A program made the translations under genes and the position numbers. DNA of 64,000 nt, taken from SIG565 sp045651765 (lineage in GTDB: Bacteria > Bacillota > Clostridia > Oscillospirales > Acutalibacteraceae). This document shows positions 61,642-64,000 of the stretch, piece after piece (position 1 is the stretch's first letter; each line of letters begins with the position of its first letter). Where the stretch lies: NCBI GenBank assembly GCA_045651765.1, contig JAZRSY010000008.1, forward strand, positions 62,001-126,000. Direction: 5' to 3'. The notes below the pieces were generated by a model, which did no database searches, was not told where the DNA came from, and saw nothing but the letters and a program-made list of their open reading frames with translations.

Positions 61642-62229
61642 TTAGAATTTTTTAATATTAAGCACCCTGAACACAATTGGGCTCAACACTGCATTGGTTG
61701 CAACCTCTATTATAAAATTGCCCATGGCCAAGGCCCAAAAAACAGCCATACCCCCGCCACTAAGACCTACGGTGTCGGCAATTGCTGTAGCGCTGTCCAT
61801 AAAAAATACATAACAGCCAAGCAGAAACACCGCTGTGTTGGTTATTGGGCAGATAATGGCGGCGCCGATTACGGCAACATAACGGTTTATTTTAGCAAGC
61901 AGCTTATATACAAGCCCTGCCGTAATGCCGCAGGCAGTACCCTTCAAAAGCACCGTTATAATGGTGCCGGGCACATCAAACGCAAAAAACAATGCTGCAT
62001 TGCCTGTGGCCAAAACCACCACGCCAAACACAAATCCAAGCCAAGCGGCAACCCCTGTGCCGCACATTGCGGCGCCCAAAACAATGGGTATTAACCCCAC
62101 CGCCGTGGAAAACGGGCCAAAAAAGGTTGTAAAGGTGGCTAACGATTGCAGCACTATAACAAATGCCGTAAACACCGCCCCTAAAACCAACCGCATGGTT
62201 GTTAACTTTCTTTGCTCTGTTTTGTTCAT
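61642..62229 (-). CDS. ECF transporter S component, probably for pantothenate (PanT-like)
   Basis: A 195-residue membrane protein with six helices. The N-terminal helix ends in TMRLVLGAVFTAFVIVLQSL and contains the Ala-rich surface that docks on the ECF EcfT subunit. FFGPFSTAVGLIPIVLGAAMCG is the vitamin-binding loop region. Position directly after pantothenate kinase suggests pantothenate as substrate. The energising module (EcfA, EcfA', EcfT) is elsewhere. AGGAGG-like GGAGG lies before the ATG. An imperfect hairpin lies at 62246-62266. Confidence 0.82.
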   Translation of the reverse strand: MNKTEQRKLTTMRLVLGAVFTAFVIVLQSLATFTTFFGPFSTAVGLIPIVLGAAMCGTGVAAWLGFVFGVVVLATGNAALFFAFDVPGTIITVLLKGTACGITAGLVYKLLAKINRYVAVIGAAIICPITNTAVFLLGCYVFFMDSATAIADTVGLSGGGMAVFWALAMGNFIIEVATNAVLSPIVFRVLNIKKF

Positions 62230-62245
62230 AAATTTTACCTCCGAT

Positions 62246-62266
62246 ACTGTCCTTTACAGGTACAGT
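62246..62266 (-). promoter_or_regulatory. Inverted repeat upstream of the S-component gene
   Basis: ACTGTCCT/AGG-T-ACAGT with one bulged base, between coaX and the S-component ribosome site. Too short and without a T-run for a terminator. It could tune translation. Confidence 0.35.
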
Positions 62267-62297
62267 TCATTTTATATTAACCTGCCTTTCGGCAAAA

Positions 62298-63062
62298 TTA
62301 ATTGTTTTTATTGTAAATTAACCTTAAGCCATCGAGCAATAAATTTTCGTTATATATAATGTTGCGTTCACAGTGCTTTATAATCTCGCGTGAAAGACCG
62401 CCCGTTGCAACAACGGTTGCGTTTTCGCCGAGTTCTGCTTCAATGCGGTCTATAAAACCGTCTAACATGGCGGCGGCGCCAAAAATAAGGCCCGAGCGCA
62501 TACAATCGGCCGTGTTGGTGCCAATAACCTTTTGCGGTGCCTCAATTCTAATTGATGACAGTTGCGAAGTGTTTTGGGTTAAGGCTTTTAGTGTTAAATT
62601 AACGCCGGCCGCTATGGCTCCGCCCAAAAGCGCACCGTTTTTATCTAACACGCTTATGGTTGTGGCGGTGCCCATATCTATAACAATGCAGGGCAAGGTA
62701 TATTCGTGTAATGCACCGGCTGCGGCGGCGGCTAAATCGGCGCCCAGTTGTGCCGGGTTGTCTATTTTAATGTTGAGCCCCGTTTTAACACCGGGACCAA
62801 GTTCTAACGGCACAATATTACACAAAGTGGATATTGCGTTAGAAACTGCCTTACCAACATTGGGCACTACGGAGCAAATAATGGCGTCTTCTATGCTTTC
62901 GTGCCTGCAGCCATGCAAAAGCAAAATGTTTTTTATTTCCACAGCGTATTGGTCCGAGGTCTGATTTAAATTCGTGGCAAGCCTTGCGGTAAAAAGCAAA
63001 GCCTCGTCATCATAAAGACCTAAAGTAATGTTAGTATTACCAATATCGACCGCTAAAAGCAT
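62298..63062 (-). CDS. coaX: Type III pantothenate kinase
   Basis: A 254-residue ASKHA-fold kinase that phosphorylates pantothenate, the first step to coenzyme A, and needs a monovalent cation. Motifs: phosphate loop AVDIGNTNITLGLY (residues 4-17), NPAQLGADLAAAA, VIDMGTATTISVLD with the metal-site Asp, and VVATGGLSREI near the C-terminus. The gene is intact, but its first 85 bp also occur at 63680-63764. The promoter at 63083-63111 and an AGGTGAT site serve this copy. Confidence 0.95.
   Translation of the reverse strand: MLLAVDIGNTNITLGLYDDEALLFTARLATNLNQTSDQYAVEIKNILLLHGCRHESIEDAIICSVVPNVGKAVSNAISTLCNIVPLELGPGVKTGLNIKIDNPAQLGADLAAAAAGALHEYTLPCIVIDMGTATTISVLDKNGALLGGAIAAGVNLTLKALTQNTSQLSSIRIEAPQKVIGTNTADCMRSGLIFGAAAMLDGFIDRIEAELGENATVVATGGLSREIIKHCERNIIYNENLLLDGLRLIYNKNN
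62978..63062 (-). repeat. 85-bp direct repeat, inner copy (5' end of coaX)
   Basis: 83 of 85 bases equal to 63680-63764. Both differences are third-codon-position changes that keep the amino acid (ACT/ACC, GGT/GGC). The repeat begins exactly at the start codon. It ends after the codon for Leu28 plus one base. Confidence 0.95.
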
Positions 63063-63066
63063 TCAT

Positions 63067-63084
63067 ATCACCTCTAATGGTGAT
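63067..63084. promoter_or_regulatory. Inverted repeat over the coaX transcription start
   Basis: ATCACC-TCTAAT-GGTGAT, a perfect 6-bp repeat. It lies between the -10 box and the start codon and includes the AGGTGAT ribosome site. Transcription should begin inside it, so it is more likely a protein-binding operator than an mRNA hairpin. Confidence 0.45.
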
Positions 63085-63111
63085 TATATCACTATGTAAT
63101 GGTAAAATCAA
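63083..63111 (-). promoter_or_regulatory. Sigma-A promoter of coaX
   Basis: Minus strand TTGATT, 17-bp spacer, TATAAT. It lies inside the cassette between the two repeat copies. Confidence 0.65.
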
Positions 63112-63136
63112 GAAAATAAAATCCGAAAAATTTTTC

Positions 63137-63343
63137 CTATACAATGCCCATCACAATCAAAACTATTCCTACAAATATAGCCACAACACTTATTACCTTA
63201 GTTATCGCTATGGCTTCTTCCGTTGGTTCAAGGTCTTTGTATTGCCAACTTCGACCTAATTTTATAATTATTTCAGGAACTGCAAGACCTAGTATAGAAG
63301 GTATTATACAAAGAATTCCATAAATTATTAGATTAAAATCCAT
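63137..63343 (-). CDS. Small membrane protein, DUF6199-like
   Basis: A 68-residue protein with two hydrophobic helices (about 3-25 and 48-67) and a short polar middle KLGRSWQYKDLEPTEEAIAI. The W-x-Y-K-D-x-E-P motif is that of DUF6199 proteins, which have no known activity. It starts 1 bp after the stop of the chimeric gene at 63345 and shares its transcript. It lies between the two coaX 5' copies, so it is part of the apparent cassette. Confidence 0.68.
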   Translation of the reverse strand: MDFNLIIYGILCIIPSILGLAVPEIIIKLGRSWQYKDLEPTEEAIAITKVISVVAIFVGIVLIVMGIV

Positions 63344-63344
63344 A

Positions 63345-63764
63345 TTAGTTAACCTCGTGTATTGGAAGCGTTGCTGTCACTACATTTGTATCTAAAACAA
63401 CATTATTATTAGCTCTTACTTGAACACCGTATACAAAAGAATGTTTTGCAGTAACATTATAACCTGTTAAATTATCACCCACACATACTGATGGCCATTC
63501 ATAATAATCAGGCGCAACTTCTAAGTGATATTGATTATCGGCTTCAGTTTTTAACACACTACCCACATATTTTCTAGCTATCTGCTCAACATTAACATGT
63601 ACACAATTGGCACTACCGTAATACACCCATTGATTTGAAGCATTTTGCAAATATATAAACTGGTGCACAGTACGTGTTACAAGCCTTGCGGTAAAAAGCA
63701 AAGCCTCGTCATCATAAAGGCCTAAGGTAATGTTAGTATTACCAATATCGACCGCTAAAAGCAT
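63345..63764 (-). CDS. Chimeric ORF: 28 residues of CoaX fused to an unrelated beta-rich 111-residue sequence
   Basis: A 139-residue frame with a GGAGGAG ribosome site and strong promoter. Residues 1-28 are identical to CoaX, including the phosphate loop DIGNTNI. From residue 29 (VTRTVHQFIYL) the sequence has no likeness to CoaX. It contains many Asn, Tyr and Val residues and motifs such as NQWVYYGSANC and YHLEVAPDYYEWPSV, suggesting a beta-sheet protein. The remainder of the kinase is absent, so it cannot phosphorylate pantothenate. It may be a captured coding segment that uses the coaX start signals, or a decaying fusion. I do not recognise the tail. Confidence 0.6.
   Translation of the reverse strand: MLLAVDIGNTNITLGLYDDEALLFTARLVTRTVHQFIYLQNASNQWVYYGSANCVHVNVEQIARKYVGSVLKTEADNQYHLEVAPDYYEWPSVCVGDNLTGYNVTAKHSFVYGVQVRANNNVVLDTNVVTATLPIHEVN
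63680..63764 (-). repeat. 85-bp direct repeat, outer copy (5' end of chimeric ORF)
   Basis: Partner of 62978-63062, 702 bp apart in the same orientation. Sequence beyond either end is unrelated between the copies: upstream of ATG the bases differ at once, and after GCAAGGCTTG the reading frames separate. Confidence 0.95.
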
Positions 63765-63795
63765 ATAAACTCCTCCGCTTCTCTAAGTTTACATA

Positions 63796-63825
63796 ATTAT
63801 AACATCGGCCAATATTAAAAGTCAA
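63796..63825 (-). promoter_or_regulatory. Sigma-A promoter of the chimeric ORF
   Basis: Minus strand TTGACT, 18-bp spacer, TATAAT, 32 bp before the start at 63764. It may be the original coaX promoter. Confidence 0.65.
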
Positions 63826-63837
63826 GTTGAAAAAGAG

Positions 63838-63866
63838 TTGACAATTGCTCTGTTTACTGTTATAAT
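63838..63866 (+). promoter_or_regulatory. Sigma-A promoter of rpsF
   Basis: TTGACA, 17-bp spacer, TATAAT, divergent from the promoter at 63796-63825. The leader to ATG 63952 is about 80 nt. Confidence 0.8.
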
Positions 63867-63895
63867 TGCTCTATCTGTGAAAATATATTTACAGA

Positions 63896-63927
63896 ATCCT
63901 TGCTTTGCGGTACATTCGCAAGGCCAA
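63896..63927 (+). promoter_or_regulatory. Possible S6:S18 autoregulatory leader hairpin
   Basis: CCTTGC...GCAAGG stem with inner TGCGGTACATTCGCA in the rpsF leader. rpsF leaders are known to bind the S6:S18 complex; an exact match to that motif was not verified. Confidence 0.35.
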
Positions 63928-63951
63928 AAGTCCAAAAGGAGGTGCTACGAG

Positions 63952-64000
63952 ATGGTTATGAACAAGTATGAGTCAACTTTGGTTTTCTCGGTTAAAGGTG
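63952..64000 (+). CDS. rpsF: 30S ribosomal protein S6 (partial, 5' end)
   Basis: Only 16 residues are in the window: an MNKYEST start followed by LVFSVKG, the usual opening of S6. AGGAGG lies 9 bp before ATG 63952, and a second ATG two codons later is possible. In clostridia this gene is followed by ssb and rpsR. Confidence 0.8.
   Translation, partial: MVMNKYESTLVFSVKG

Overview
The window looks like a chromosomal segment of a low-GC, spore-forming, anaerobic Gram-positive bacterium of the Clostridia (Oscillospirales/Ruminococcaceae-like). Support comes from a complete spoIIIA sporulation operon, the ctsR-mcsA-mcsB-clpC stress operon, SpoIIIE/FtsK with TepA, a cohesin/dockerin pair, pyruvate phosphate dikinase, a type III pantothenate kinase and ECF-type vitamin uptake. 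Most genes lie on the minus strand. No transposase, integrase, phage module, CRISPR array or rRNA was seen.

Layout. 1-2633: a cell-wall glucosaminidase ending in a dockerin, followed by a cohesin-bearing secreted protein that runs off the edge. 2756-4236: a lone MOP-family flippase. 4242-9219: an Asp23 gene with its own promoter, then spoIIIAH to spoIIIAA. 9293-11953: two EamA transporters and a divergent HAD phosphatase. 11987-15022: a TAXI-type TRAP transporter. 15089-15363: tRNA-Ala(GGC) and tRNA-Gln(CTG), oppositely oriented. 15381-20279: tepA-ftsK-metallohydrolase-EamA operon. 20289-24830: the CtsR regulon operon with two CtsR boxes. 24898-25653: a 40-residue cysteine-rich protein and a nitroreductase. 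25701-38228: one long operon holding two sugar ABC importers (a binding protein and two permeases each) around a DUF5696 lipoprotein and a YIP1 membrane protein, with no ATPase. 38463-39371: rplM-rpsI. 39479-56562: a 17-kb surface-polysaccharide operon. 56624-58776: YbjQ protein, small membrane protein and two PHP phosphatases. 58789-61550: ppdK. 61604-63825: a pantothenate module with a remarkable duplication. 63838-64000: promoter and start of rpsF.

The polysaccharide operon encodes WbpA-, WbpB-, WbpE-, WbpD- and WbpI-like enzymes, which together make UDP-2,3-diacetamido-2,3-dideoxy-mannuronic acid. It also has a sugar amidotransferase, an asparagine-synthase-like protein without the glutaminase cysteine, five glycosyltransferases, a flippase and a polymerase. 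The initiating phosphoglycosyltransferase is not in the window.

Most worth a second look: (i) the first 85 bp of coaX are present twice, 702 bp apart, and the outer copy is fused in frame to an unrelated 111-residue sequence, so coaX appears to have been split by a small cassette and rebuilt; (ii) the ClpC first Walker A motif reads GVGKP instead of GVGKT; (iii) the two-importer DUF5696/YIP1 operon; (iv) two amidotransferases with no visible glutaminase partner. Motif and family calls were made by eye; no searches were run.
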